From Brachypodium distachyon (taxonomy: Eukaryota > Streptophyta > Magnoliopsida > Poales > Poaceae): DNA of 64,000 nt. The stretch is taken from the NCBI RefSeq assembly GCF_000005505.3, contig NC_016135.3:25080613-25144612 (forward strand), given 5' to 3'. Positions within the stretch are counted from its first letter, which is position 1. Each line of letters begins with the position of its first letter. Shown piece by piece: positions 25,285-37,846 of the stretch. A program made the position numbers and the translations under genes. The notes under the pieces were generated by a model. That model saw only the letters and a program-made list of their open reading frames with translations, was not told where the DNA came from and did not search any database.

Positions 25285-26332
25285 GTGTAAAATAGATACC
25301 CGTATATGTATCCATCCCTGAGATTTTATGAACTATAGAGTGTGGTGACAAGACTTGCTGATTAAGGTGATTTTTGTGAACGGCTTACCTTCACACATTC
25401 TCCAGCACATCCAGAAATCCACAACTCCCAGTGATTACAGCCAGCAATGGCACAGAGTACACATATACAAAACTAAACGCTGGCCCATGTCTCGACGGGA
25501 AAGAAAACGACAATGTTTGAGGCATGTCAACAACAACACCAGATGGTTTTGACACAGCCACATAGCAACTGCAACCTCGACAGGGCGGAACGCTAGTCAG
25601 ATGGAAACCGGTCACTGTGAGCAGGGCGGGCCGACTCGCTAGAAAGATGGCACATTCATTCCCTGCAAGGGTGCGCCAGTTGAGACTTCAACTGACCAAT
25701 GCATCAGGCCAACATCGTCGCTCGCTGCAGCATATGGCAGATACAACAGGAGGAGTTTTCCAAGCCGTCATCACATTGTTAACTCTTGAGATTTGGCACC
25801 AGAGCACTGATTTACCAGGTGTAGTATTTGAGAAGCCGAGCTTTGCATGCTGCAGAATTACCCTAGCAATAAGTGAGGATGTCAGAAATGATGTTACTGG
25901 CGAGAAGTAGATGTTGTTTGGTATAGGCAACAAGACAAAAAAGCATAAATGCATGAAGAGTAACAGCACAGTATATCGACATCATAGCACAATATAGTCA
26001 GTCCTGGCAATGAAATTGGCAGGTTTCAGTTCGTAAATTAGAATCTAATGCAAAAGATGACAAAATACTAATAATGCTAGCTGTTAACACCACATGAACA
26101 CAAAAACACATTCAGTGAGAACATTGTAGGTTTCCGCAAGAAAATCCGTTCCATATAAGTTCCAGATAAGAAATACGGAGTACTACCATATCAAGAAGTA
26201 GCATGGTTCCCATAGGGGAAATATTTACAAGATTCTAGCAGTAAGATAAAAAAAGACTCATGGCCTATACCACAGTATCGCACTACCTGATCTATGATAG
26301 TACAGTGGAGCAATGTGTAGGATCTTACCATT
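25285..26332. other. Spacer between NHL and the hAT-derived gene
   Basis: Convergent 3' flanks. No gene recognised; open segments are short. Confidence 0.4.
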
Positions 26333-28977
26333 TTACCGCATCCAATCTCGGGCACAAACAAGTGCTTCAATGGTCTTGATGCTCAGTGAACTGTGGTGCT
26401 TTGGAATTACCGGTCCGCTGCTACTTAATGCTGCTTCAGATTGAACAGCAGACGCTGGCATGGCTAGGACATCCTGTGCAATGGCTGCCAACGTTGGGTA
26501 CTTGGTAGTATGGTTCATCCACCAGTTTAAAATGTCAAAGTCATCCTTTCTTGGAACTAGACCATCTTCAAGGTAGTCCTCAAGTTCTGTAGATATCTGA
26601 CAACTTGCTTGTTCATTGAGATGCTGATCCCAATCTTCTAAAGAATCACTATCAACGACGGCCAAAGCTGCACTATTTGAAATATCACCGTCTGGCCGAT
26701 CCGCAGGGTTGCAGTATTCACTGAAAAGTTCCTGGACTGTCTCACGGATTTCAGATAAGTAACTCACTGAATTTGCGCCAAAAGCTCGTTTCAGACGAAA
26801 TTCAATGAAGCTGATTTTGAATCTTGGATCTAGAACAACAGGTATTGATAACCACAAGTATGAATTTTGCCAATACTCGTTGAACACTTCCTGCATCTCC
26901 ATAACCAATGTAGAGATTTCTACATTATTACTTGATGCTTCTTCTTGCAAAACTGTCCTTACTTTCCAGACCTCATTGAAGTATATATTTGCTGTGACGG
27001 AGCTAGAGCAAGAAATTGTTTCAATGGCACGATAAAACGTCCTTAAAATCTTGCAAATAGACTCAGTAACATTCATATCTTCTGGAGCCAGCACTTCTTC
27101 AGAAGGAAATAGCTTCTTGAAATGCAAAAGAACTTCAAGCCTAAAAAAAATTTTGTGCCACCACTTAGCATCCTCTTGTGGACACTTCATACCCATCTGT
27201 GAAATGACTTCCAGAAGCTGTTGTTGGGCCAATGGTGAAGATGCATGTGCCACAAAAAAATCCATCACAATGTCACCAACAAGGCGAACAATATCTGCTT
27301 TCCCTTTGGAAACAACACTATTTATGATGTCATCCACACAAGCAATGTTGTATAGCCTACCTCTGATAGGAAGGCACTTCTTCTCTATGAGCATTTCCTT
27401 TAGCTTCACAGTATTTGTATCTTTCCTAACATCACCTACAGAAGTCAAGCTCAAAATCTTCTTATCAAGATTCCAATCTCTAACTGCATCTAATATGATA
27501 TTATATGATCCACTTTCAGATTCTGGAACAGTAGCTTCCTTGCAGTGTATTATCCTTTCCACATCCACAGGTGAGGACCAAAACAAGCCAAATTTAATTG
27601 TTATCCTGTGAACTTTCCAGTCTTCACCAATAAAATGTGCTGTCAAACAGAGGTATTTTACTGCTGGTTCGGGGCCATCAGGAGTCCAGATGCTCGCTGA
27701 CAGAGAAATGCGCCGGGAGGAAAGTGCCATTCTATCTTTATGTTTTACCTTTTCCTTCTGAAATAGAGCAACACAATGTTTTTCCATGTCATTACGAGAG
27801 ACTGCATCAACCATAGGGCTGAGATTCTTTATTACTCTTCTCATTTCATCATGCTCCACAATTGAAAAAGGATGACCATGCAAAATTATCATTCTGGCTA
27901 GCTCTTGATAAGATGTTTCCTGCCCAAACTTCATGGAGCCTATATCAGTGGAAGTGTTCATAAATGAGGTCCTCTGTTTCTTCATGCTTGTGCCATCTGA
28001 TGTTTGCGGGGATTGCTGTGCTGGCACCACTTGAATGGGTCGGAATGCAGGGTTGATGTCAACAGAACTACTAGTCCTAAGGAGCTTGTTAGAGTATTCT
28101 GCGATCTGAACCTTCCCATTTGTCAAGGCAGGAGAGAGCTCATCATGCACCCTGGACTTTAAACTAGGTGCACTCGAAGGGTAAAACAAACCATTCTGAT
28201 GATTCTGGCCACTCCCACGCCGTCCAGGACAGGTTATAAGATGTCGACTCAGATGGCTTCTCCCTCCAAATTTATTTGCACTGAGGCGTTTGTGGCAATG
28301 AATACAATCCGCAGCCTGGAGTTTCCCCTCAACATAGATGGGCGTAAACTCCTTCCACACCTTCGATTTGAATCTGCTGGGAACTGCTGAGCTTATGTCG
28401 TCAAGCGTTTCAGAAATAATCTCATTGACCGGAATCACCGGCTCATTCGATGAAAATGGGCGATGTTCGTTCACCAAAACTGTGCACAAAATATGAATAG
28501 TAACTAGTATGGCAGAGCTAAATTGTTTTGTCAATGGAATATCTATGTATCCAGATCGTAAGCTACACCATGCTAACAAACAAAGAACTACCAGTAAACT
28601 CAACTGGACACGACAGAACAACTGTAAGGACCATGAATAGGCAAAAATAAAATATTACCACATGGAAAGTATGAATCCTTCTGTCGCTTCTGCGCCACAT
28701 CTAATTTGCCAGGGCAGATTTTCTGGTGCCGCCACAGATGGCTTGTTCCATTGGAATCTTTGCAACTGAGGCGACCGTGGCAGTAGAGGCACTCTGCAAA
28801 CTGAACCTTTCCGTTCAGAAAAATGGGCTTGTATTCCTCCCAGACCTTGGACCTCTTCTTGTGCTTGTACCTGAAGGCGCTGTGAAGTCCATCATATGCT
28901 ACCTCCACCTTCATGCTGTCATCCTCCTCATGCTCATCAGGATACTCTGCAACTTGATGGATCATACCACGCTCCAT
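26333..28977 (-). CDS. hAT-derived protein with two BED zinc fingers, probably domesticated, 821 aa
   Basis: Two coding exons, 28977-28659 and 28479-26333, joined in phase 1 (821 residues). A 5' UTR intron is likely (donor near 29310, acceptor just before 28979). BED finger 1 lies at about residues 45-90 (CLYCHGRLSC...HLWRHQKIC). BED finger 2 lies at about 130-180 (CIHCHKRLSA...HLSRHLITC). Then comes an RNase H-like hAT core and a C-terminal hAT dimerisation domain (DILNWWMNHTTKYPTLAAIA, MPASAVQSEAALSSSG). In the core the motif that usually reads D-L/I-W reads SASIWT, and the usual CAxH-like motif reads NIACVDDIIN, so acidic catalytic residues appear lost. No terminal inverted repeats or target duplication flank the gene. 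It probably encodes a DNA-binding regulator rather than an active transposase; targets are unknown. Confidence 0.85.
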
Positions 28978-29399
28978 AACTGCACAACAGATATGAAGAA
29001 ACGGATGTTAATTTTACAACTAGCACAGCACTAAATTAAGCATGTTTAGACCACTAGCAATCTAGCATCGAACAAAACAAACCGAGCAGCTAGGAAAGCA
29101 CAAGATCTGCAGCATGCGAACAACACCTAGAACTCGGAAATAAGCACCAAAATTCCCCCTGGATCACGGGGTAGTGAAGGGGGAAATACTAATAGATCGC
29201 CCCAATTGCGGCTTCCCGAGAGCCCAAATCGGCAACATACAGACAAATACGCAACCACGGATCGTGAAATTGCAAGGGACGTCAGGGAGAAATCGAGGCG
29301 GAGCGATTACCTGGGATGGATGGAACCCTGGGGGAGCCTTGCCGGGGATGGGGAGATTCTGGGCACGATTAGGGCATCGCGTTGGATCGGCGGGCTGGC

Positions 29400-30900
29400 G
29401 GCGGGTGGGTAGTAAACCCAGTTCGTCGATTTGGGCTGGGTAAAGGGCTTGCTCGACCTACATGTTGGGCTAAAGTGGGCCGGTCCACGTTGCTACTGCT
29501 GGGCCTGGACTGGGCCTGGGCTTGCGCTGTGCCCTCTATTTTCGTTTCATCTTGCCCTCTTGGATTTGGAGGGGATTTCGATTTTTCATGATTGCTAATC
29601 AAAACGAGGCGTCTAGTTTAATTTTCTTTCAGGAAAACAAATCACATACACATGTATTTCAATTGTAATGGATATACCAGGGCCGATGAATCAAATTAGC
29701 AAATGAAGAATACTATCTGTAGACTCATCTACACATTGAAAAAGTTGGGTAAACCATCCATATAAATTTTTAACAATCACTTTCTGGCAGACCAGTGCTG
29801 TGCTGAACAATGTCCTCTTAAATTAAATACGAGTGACCTGTAGAAACACTACTAAAATGCGTGGGTTTTGTTCCGTCGGATGTTTTCAGGAATCGAGGTG
29901 CATTTTGAGCCATGTATTACCTGAAGAAAATTAATTCAACTTAAAAATAGATCGTTATTTTCCCGTGTCAACTGTGCAAATAAAATTGTGTGTATAGATT
30001 GCCCTTTGCTTTTGAGCACCGTATTCTGTTCCACCCTTTTCAGGTATCAACAACCAGATGTATACCCATGACACTGAAATCTGCATCAACTGTCGATGCT
30101 CAGCAAAGAAGGCAGCCGTTGAAAATGTGTACAACTACAAGGTATATCCTAATTCTCGTATCACAACTATGAACCACAGTGCACATGAAAATCTAGTCAA
30201 AATTCAGCTACAATGTACACCTAAATATCTAGTCCTAAACACATAGTTCGAAAGCTCACGCAGTCAAATATTGATTGTTGTCCCAAATGTATACATTGTC
30301 AACACTTCCCATTTTGAAGCTAAATTTTCTCTAGACAGATTCAGTGATTTGCTACAAACATACTTGTGAAATACATTGTTGCTGACACTTCAAGTAATTG
30401 GTGATCGGTAAAACAACTCTAAGGTGCACACTTCAGGTTCAGGATGTGCTAGCTTTGGCTTCCCTAGTGCAGTGGTCACATACAGGTAATTCGACCTAAA
30501 ATTGTTACAGGTTGACAGCTTATGGAGTAGAAAATTAGAAATATTTACTGCCTTTCCATGTATGATGAGTATACCTACTGGCTATCGCAATAGGTAATCA
30601 CAGAAAAATAAATGAAAACACCGATAGGAAGTAAAACCATGACAGCTTTCACAAAAGTTAATCTCTTCAAAAAAAGGTGTTGCAAAAGGTTCATAACCAT
30701 GTCATCCATTCTCAACTGAATGATGACAAGAACTTATAATCAAATGATCAGTTTCATCAGGTGTCAGCAATGACAAAACAAGCATACAACAGAATTACTA
30801 TAGCAGGCACCAACATCCTGTTAGATAAAGAACACGGTGCACAGAGTGAAAACTTTGTTGTGCCATACAAAGCTACCAATATTCATAGGCTGTTCTTGGT
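29400..30900. other. Promoter of the hAT-derived gene and AT-rich spacer
   Basis: 29408-29480 is rich in GGGCT/GGCCC motifs and resembles sequence near 39970-40060 (see findings). The remainder is AT-rich with no gene. Confidence 0.4.
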
Positions 30901-31540
30901 TCATGTAAATCTGAATCTAGTTGGCATCTCCCCTCTGCAAGCGGCTGCATAGTCTTGCGGTGCAGCTTCCTTGTGAGGGCATATGTACTTGTCCTTGAAA
31001 CACTTCTCGGTCAGTGCGACTGCATAAGAGTAGCTCCTGTCGAACTTTAGCAATCCATTTTCCTTGAGAAACTTTACATAGTAACGGGGTCTGAGCGGGA
31101 CCTCCAGGCTAAGACAGATCATTATCGGTCGATGAGCAATGTATAGTGGTTCCAACCCCACCTCAGAGATCAGGAACCGAGACTTGCGCCGCAGCAGACC
31201 ACCCGAACAACTTCTTCAAGTAGTCCATTTTGGCGGCGATCTTCTCCTCGCTGAGGAATGCGACAGCCTGCAGCGCGGACCGAAACATCCCAGAGCCACG
31301 GGGAATACCTACACCTTCGGCACATACCACCATCGCCCGGAGGGACGCCGGGTTGCTGGTCAGCAACCTCGGCACAGAGTTGCACAGCTTGCCAATATCG
31401 CAATCACTTAGCCCGCAGTCCTGCAGGAACGCGACATTAGGCTTGACCACCTTGCCAAGCTGGGTGCCGATGAGGTGGTAGCAGCGCTGGAGCATCTTCT
31501 GGAGCTGATCGAAGGAGCCGAAGAGGTACAGGTAGTACTG
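30901..31540 (-). pseudogene. Broken mTERF-family gene copy
   Basis: The N-terminal side reads YLYLFGSFDQLQKML, KVVKPNVAFLQDCGLSDCDI, then RLLTSNPASLRAMV and FRSALQAVAFLSEEKIAAKM, all mTERF-repeat sequence, up to KKLFGWSAAAQVS. Here roughly 19-20 expected codons are missing and the frame shifts. The downstream frame resumes FLISEVGLEPLYIAHRP, PRYYVKFLKENGLL, and ends at the normal family terminus CRGEMPTRFRF. The gap has no room for an intron. The normal transit peptide and first mTERF repeats are also missing: similarity starts abruptly near 31540. mTERF proteins act in mitochondrial or plastid gene expression; this copy should not make a full protein. Confidence 0.8.
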
Positions 31541-32110
31541 AAATCGAGAACTCGCGCCGCCAACGCCTCCCCAGCTCCCGGTTGCCTTTGTTTAGGAGCG
31601 GCGGCCGGCGAGGCAGTGAGGAGGTCGGTCCAGCCGGGGACCTCCGGAGAAGAGTCGCGCACCATGAAAATTTTGATTTCCTTGACCTCACAGTCGTCGC
31701 CGGCGAACGAGTTTACAGTACGGCTGGCCGGAGGGAAGAAGATGAGACCCTGGACGGAGGCGGCGGCGACGGGAGAGCCGCACAGTACACAGTTCGCCCA
31801 AGAAGCTGAGTCATCTGATTCCTCCTGCGCTGCTAGCCGTTGGATTGAAATTAACGGCGGATAAAGGGCCGCAGGGCAAGCCGTGCCTTGTCTATGGCAA
31901 GGCACTGGATCTCGTTCCGGGTTGGGCCTAGCGACTCCTCTGCTCTCCCATGACCCCGGACTCTCGATTCCCTTAATCCCTTCCCGTGCCGTTGGCTCGC
32001 CGCCCTCCGCTTCACCATCATGTGTTGTCCCTCTCCCCTTCCCCATGTGGAGCCCCCACACCCCCATGAGCACCTCTCCTCTACCAGGGAATCCTCGCTC
32101 ATCCCCCTAG
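31541..32110 (-). other. Non-mTERF sequence fused upstream of the mTERF relic
   Basis: The minus-strand frame continues open for about 175 codons through GC-rich sequence (e.g. DDCEVKEIKIFMVRDSSPEV) that is unlike mTERF transit peptides. I do not recognise it. It may be a piece of another gene joined by rearrangement. Confidence 0.35.
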
Positions 32111-32263
32111 CGCCTCTCCCGCCCTGTCATGGCGCTTATAATTCCCCTCTTCTTGTTCTCTCATGAAAAGCATTGAAATCGAGCAGCCTCTTTAACCCCA
32201 ATTCCCTTCTTAGGGTGCACATAATATAATCCCGACTTACCTCTTTCAAGTCATTTTGGAGAA

Positions 32264-32472
32264 GTTTGGGCTGTAGTCTTGTAGACCAGATCAAGGTCCA
32301 GCCGTGCAGGTAATTTGCATCAAAGGAATTTTTTTTTTGGCCTGCTTTTGTTGTATTTGGTAATGCTGCCCTGGATAAAGTTTGGGTAGTAGACTGGATC
32401 AAGGTCCAGGTAATTTGTATCAAAATACATGTTTTTTGGGCCTGTTTTTGTTGTATTGCTACTGCTGTCCTG
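32264..32472. repeat. Diverged tandem duplication, units of about 100 bp
   Basis: Unit 1 (32264-32374) and unit 2 (32379-32472) share AGTTTGGG, GATCAAGGTCCAG, GGTAATTTG.ATCAAA, a T-run and TTTTTGTTGTATT in the same order, with indels. Confidence 0.7.
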
Positions 32473-34402
32473 TTGATATAAATGTTCCATCAAGTATCAC
32501 CATTGTCATGTATCCTCCAATTAAATGTGCGGAACCCTAAACATGCAGATAGAGAACGAGGTCATGGGAAACAACCGCTCCTAACACACTTTGCGATATT
32601 GTACGAACTTGCCATTTGTACAAAGTCCTTGTCATTCTACAACTGATCAAATACATAAATTAATTGTTACATATTTTGATTTCGTTTTATGAAACTGGAA
32701 CTGCAACGGGCTAAAGTGTTGTTTATTGAATCTACAAACAATTTTATAAATTTGAAAATTCAGATTAGTAAATATGCACGTAAGTTGAATGTCATCTTTC
32801 ATAATATTAATAAATCATCAGCCATCTTTATTTTTCATCTTGAAAACACTTGGCACAAGTGTAGTCAGAATCTATCCATGTAGGTCCAGCTAATACAGAC
32901 TCTAGTGTTCAAAGAGCCTCACAGGGCGAGATGATATCAATCTGGGAAGAGCATATGACCGTTGCAAAACAAAATAAAAGGCCCAGATCAGCATGACACA
33001 GTATGGTACTAGTCCAGACCGATGTCTCACAACTCATCTGGAATGTCCCACGGAACTCCTCTAGCCTCTATTATATCACGTCTCACCACTGAACACACAT
33101 TGATGTGATTATCAAACTTTTGTCAATTGTACTTTTGCTTTTGTTGTAGACGAGACCAAGGTATTTTCTCCACCGCAATATATTCATCGTGCAATGCTTT
33201 ATAGTGTTCGAACAGATCAAAATATTGGGCTCGCACCGAGTTCTCGTTCAACTGAAAATTCAACATAAGATAGAGCTGCCCCAACTTTGACGACCAGATG
33301 CAACTCAAGAAATATAAGCTATGCCTAAGTATCATCGATGTCACCAAACATCATTCATCCATCAAATTATTATTATTTTAGATAATATAACTATTTTTGT
33401 TCACGTATTCAATATTTAGATCATATAATATATTATTATTATTTTGCATAATTTTTTTATATGTGTTTTGTTTTTATTTTCCTAAATTTTGTGTTCAGTA
33501 GAGATTATATTAAAATGTACATCAACCAAATTAATTGTAGTAAAAAAATCATTATATGATATCTAAATATTTAATGCGTGGAAATTAAAATGAGTTCTCC
33601 AACAATATATAGATAATTGTTTCGATAGAGTTAACTAGCCAAACTTAGATCTTTATAAAAGAAGTAAAGACTCTAACTTTTGGGAATATTGTTTACTATT
33701 TCTGATTTGCTACTAAATATCTCTCGTTCGTGTTTCTTCTAGATCAACACATCATGCCCTCTTTCGAGTGCAGTGTACACAAATACATTTGTCCATCTTA
33801 TTGACATATGTCGTATACTTTTGTATTGTTAATAGTGTCATGTTTTGGTTTGTGTGAGAGAATTTTTAACAGGTGGTCCATTTATTAGTTTGTGATAAAG
33901 GAGTTTCGTTGTGTTTAACTTGTTTGTTAGGTACAAACATTTTTTTATTATAACGCCAAAGCACTATCGTTCAATTAAAATTAAGAGCAAATTAGATATT
34001 CACAAGAGTTCCAAAAAGACCTCGAGTCAAAGTTTACTTAAAGTATATGAAAGTCTAAAAGACATTGCTTTCACTTCCTTCATGATAAATTAACGAGATA
34101 TGATTGAAACTTCTAGACAATGTAAATATTCACAATAATTAGAAACATCTTAGCAAGGTTGAAAACCAAAACACCACACATTTGTTTTTGTGAACTCGAC
34201 TGGCTTATTTCTAATGGTACAAAATATGTAAGATTTTTGTTTTGTAAAAATATAGCTAAAAATTTATATGTGAAATATGCATAGTTTTGTTTTGTTTCCT
34301 GTCCCTTGTCTATTCGATTGCACAATAGTCACTGAGATTTAGGGTATAGCCCACCAGGGGCACAACATCCGCTCTCGCCTCTCGGTAAGGTAATATGTGG
34401 GT
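32473..34402. other. AT-rich intergenic DNA, no gene
   Basis: Strongly AT-rich. A minus-strand open segment of 74 codons (33123-33347) looks protein-like in part but matches no family I know. Probably decayed transposon sequence. Confidence 0.4.
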
Positions 34403-34407
34403 ACTAG
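34403..34407. repeat. Target-site duplication ACTAG, left copy
   Basis: The 5-bp ACTAG directly before TGAAAGGGCA is repeated directly after CTTTCA at 37847-37851. Confidence 0.85.
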
Positions 34408-37400
34408 TGAAAGGGCATTTCTCTCCTAGTTAATTTTGGTGGTGATGACAATGTGTGTTGTGGACTAATCGTGCGTTAAGTATTTCAGATTTGGTATCAA
34501 ATGGCGCAAAACGATTCGATGCCCTCAAGTTGGAAAACGAAGAGTAGAGGAGTTTTAGTGGCTTTTTCGGTTATTGTGTCGTAGGAACTTCGTACTATTA
34601 AGAGGGAGTCCACATGAGAAGGTAATGGGTGAATCGTTTTTCACGTACACAAACAAACATCTTGCATCCACATAAAGCCTACCCAAAAAGTGAGAGAGAA
34701 CCAACTCTAGAGCGTAACTGGTGTGCATTTGCATGCTCAGGTCCGGAAGTTCCAATGGGGTTTCGGTACCCCGGAACTTCCGCCCAACCTCCGGACCAGG
34801 TCCGCAACGCTACCGGAATCCATTGTGGATTTCCGGAAGTTGAGCCGGAACAGGGCCGGAACTTCCGGTGACCAGCGGAAGTTCCGCCCCCTAGAACTCG
34901 CAGTGCATAACGGTTAGATTTTGGGAAGTCCAAATAGATACCCCTTTGTCCCCAACGGGTTTCTGGCTCGAGCACGAAGCAAAGAACAGCCCCCTCTCTC
35001 CCAAGAACTCCCTAAGCTTCATTCTACTAGATCTCCCTCCATAAAGCTTCCTCCTTGTTGATTCTTTGAGGATTGGAGGAGAAGACCTACATCTAGGGTT
35101 TCACCAAGTCACAAAGTTGATTCCCCTTGTTTCTCTTGTGGATTTCATTTCTCTTGGACATTTGGGAGCCCTAGACGGAAGTGATTGCCTTGAGCTCTTC
35201 CCTTGGGGATTGTGGAGCTTGAGGATTGGATCGGAAGCCTCCAATTGAGTTGTGGAGCTAGCACCAGTCAAGTTTGTAAAGGTTCGGTCTTCGCCTTCAA
35301 GGAAGCCATTAGTGGAGCTCACTCACCTCTGTGGTGCCGTGAGAGAAGAATAGCGTGAACCTTTGTGGCGTCTCTACCTCTGTGGTAGAGCACTCCTCCA
35401 AACGGAGATGCACACTGATATGGACATGCTAACCATGGATACGACCATTAGAACCCTAATTGTTGGTGTATCTAATAACAATTATAATCAGGTGAATTCA
35501 ATTACAAAATGTTTTCAATATGTTACTTGCAAAGAGGCGGAGCTACTATCTTGTGTAATCTTATTATGTAGGCATCTTATTGAACTTTACAGGTCTAAAG
35601 TGAAGATGAAGTGTGATAGCCTGCAAAGGAAGATTCAAAGTGAAGCCTATCAAGTCTACTTTCCAACAAATCAAACGGCACATGATTTGGAGCTTGCTCG
35701 AGAAAAATATCACGAATTAAAGTTGAATCCGATTCAGATCCGAGCTGTCAGGAGACCCGAATTTGTTTCAATCACCCAGGCCGCATCCAGAGTCTAAGTC
35801 AAGCAAACAAGTATTTGTTGGAAAGGTAATTACAAGACCTTTCCAACGGATCTGTCCCCATCAAGAGATTTGACTCGTGCTGACCGTGGCGGACAAAACA
35901 AGCTGACGAATCTGTTTTTCTGTTCCTAAAGAGTTGTAGTTTGTTAGGAAAATTAGAGATAGAGTTGGATTTCGGCCTCCTTACTCAAGGTGGACGAAAA
36001 TATCTCTCCCTCCTCCTTTATATACGCCATGAGCCCCTCCAAAGGAGCCTTGGGTTTTGATTAGATAAAGTTTAGCCATCTTTGCTACTTTCGTGTAATC
36101 GCGTGTGTCGGTTAGACCACCTGTTTTACCGTCGTCAAGACTCCAATTTATCGTCTCGTTGAGACATTGGTTTGATATAGTATACTCGCAATTTTAGATT
36201 GCATCCGCTATTTATCTTGTTCTTTCTTGTTCTTCGATTGCTTGCAGCAACAAAGACCTTCGTGGTCAGGTTGATCGTGCCTCCGCGTGATCAATAACCA
36301 TCTGGAGTTGGTGTATCGATTGCTAAGGCGCTGCCTCTTAGGCCGTAGTTAGATCGTCAACGTCACCTCCTACCCAAATCGAGAGTTACCAATCTCATCG
36401 AAAGATCAGGCCACCCCGACCCACATCACATGCTCTAAATTTCAGCATCTTGTAGTAACTAATTTGGGTAACATTAATTATTATTCTCCAGTGTTGGGAT
36501 GGTATAATGGTGAGCGGTGCAAACCAAATACAAGATATTGTTTCACTTATATATGCAAAACATATTGTCAATCTTCTTGCTGGAATGATATTCATGATGA
36601 TTGTTTGACTAATTATCTCATGAGATTGTGTTATAAAACATTAATTGTGCAACATGGGAGTGGAGTTAAAAATAACGATATATACATATACCATGCGCAT
36701 ACCTTGTCTCTTTTGTTAGTATATTTTCAGCATAAACGACGCTGAGGACGGCTTTCCTTTCAAGAAAGGGAGGATGATATGGACATGCTAACCATGGATA
36801 CGACCATTATAACCCTAATTGTTGGTGTATCTAATAACAATTATAATCAAGTGAATTCAATTACAAAATGTTTTCAATATGTTACTTGCAAAGAAGCGGA
36901 GCTACTATCTTGTGTAATCTTATTATGTAGGCATCTTATTGAACTTTACAAGTCTAAAGTGAAGATGATGTGTGATAGCCTGCAAAGGGAGATTCAAAGT
37001 GAAGCTTATCAAGTCTACTTTCCAACAAATCAAATGGCACATGATTTGGAACTTGCTAGAGAAAGATATCACGAATTAAAGCTGAATCCGATTCGGGTCC
37101 GAGCTGTCAGGAGACCCGAATTTGTTTGAATCATCCAGGCCGCATCCGGAGTCCGAATCAAGCAAACAAATACTTGTTGGAAAGGTAATTATAAGACCTT
37201 TCCAACGGATCTGGCCCCATCAAGAGATTCGACTCATGCTGACCGTGGCGGACAAAACAAGCTGACGGATCTGTTTTTCTGTTTCCTAAAGAGTTGTAGT
37301 TTGTTAGGAAAGTTAGAGATAGAGTTGGATTTCGGCCTCTTTACTCAAGGTGGACAAAAATATCTCTCCCACCTCTTTTATATACCCCATGAGCCTCCCT

Positions 37401-37846
37401 AAGGAGCCTTGGGGTTTTGATTAGATAAAGTTTAGTCATCTTTGCTACTTTCGTGTAATCGCGTGTGTCGGTTAGACCACCTGTTTTACCGTCGTCAATA
37501 CTCCAACTTATCGTCTCGTTGAGACATTGGTTTGATATAGTATATTCGCAATTTTAGATTGCATCCGCTATTTATCTTGTTCTTGGTTGTACACCTACCC
37601 CAATCGGTGGAACTCCGGTGAAATCTCCGTCTCTCGTGTGGGATTCATTCTTACCCTTTACATTCTTGTTATCTAGTTGCTTCGGCTATTACTTCGGCTA
37701 TTGCACTTCATCCTAGGGTTGCATTATCTTTAGAAAATTTAGTAAACACTAAGTTAAGTGTTTGTATCTTTCTAGAAAAGAAAAAAAAAATTAAAATTTG
37801 TTAGTCGTCTATTCACCCCCTTCTAGCCGACCATACCGATCTTTCA
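34408..37846 (+). mobile_element. Copia-type solo LTR, split by a nested insertion
   Basis: The element starts TGAAAGGGCATTTCTCTCC and ends with ...GATCTTTCA, so the termini TGAAAG/CTTTCA are a perfect 6-bp inverted pair starting TG and ending CA. Perfect ACTAG duplications flank it. The interior contains repeated TCCGGAAGTTCCG palindromes (34738-34885) and the CTATTCACCCCC...CTAGCCGACC end common in grass copia LTRs. Without the nested element (35416 to about 37588) it is about 1.27 kb. No internal domain or second LTR exists, so it arose by LTR-LTR recombination. Confidence 0.85.
35416..37588 (+). mobile_element. Internally deleted LTR retroelement nested in the solo LTR
   Basis: Two direct repeats begin TGATATGGACATGCTAACC at 35416 and 36775 and stay nearly identical for about 810 bases. 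A polypurine tract (CAAGAAAGGGAGGA, 36761-36774) precedes the second, so it is the 3' LTR. After base 36224 the first copy continues (TTCGATTGCTTGCAG...CATCGAAAGATC) to about 36430 in a way typical of a gypsy LTR end, whereas the second copy stops at about 37584. The 3' LTR therefore seems truncated, or the LTR is shorter than I think. Between the LTRs only about 345 bp remain, with no gag or pol. Flanks CACAC and TACAC could be an imperfect duplication. Confidence 0.75.

Noticed and set aside
35363..35797. Open frame of 144 codons (and its copy at 36779-37129)
   Set aside because: It lies inside the LTRs of the nested retroelement and is duplicated because the LTRs are; no protein family fits.
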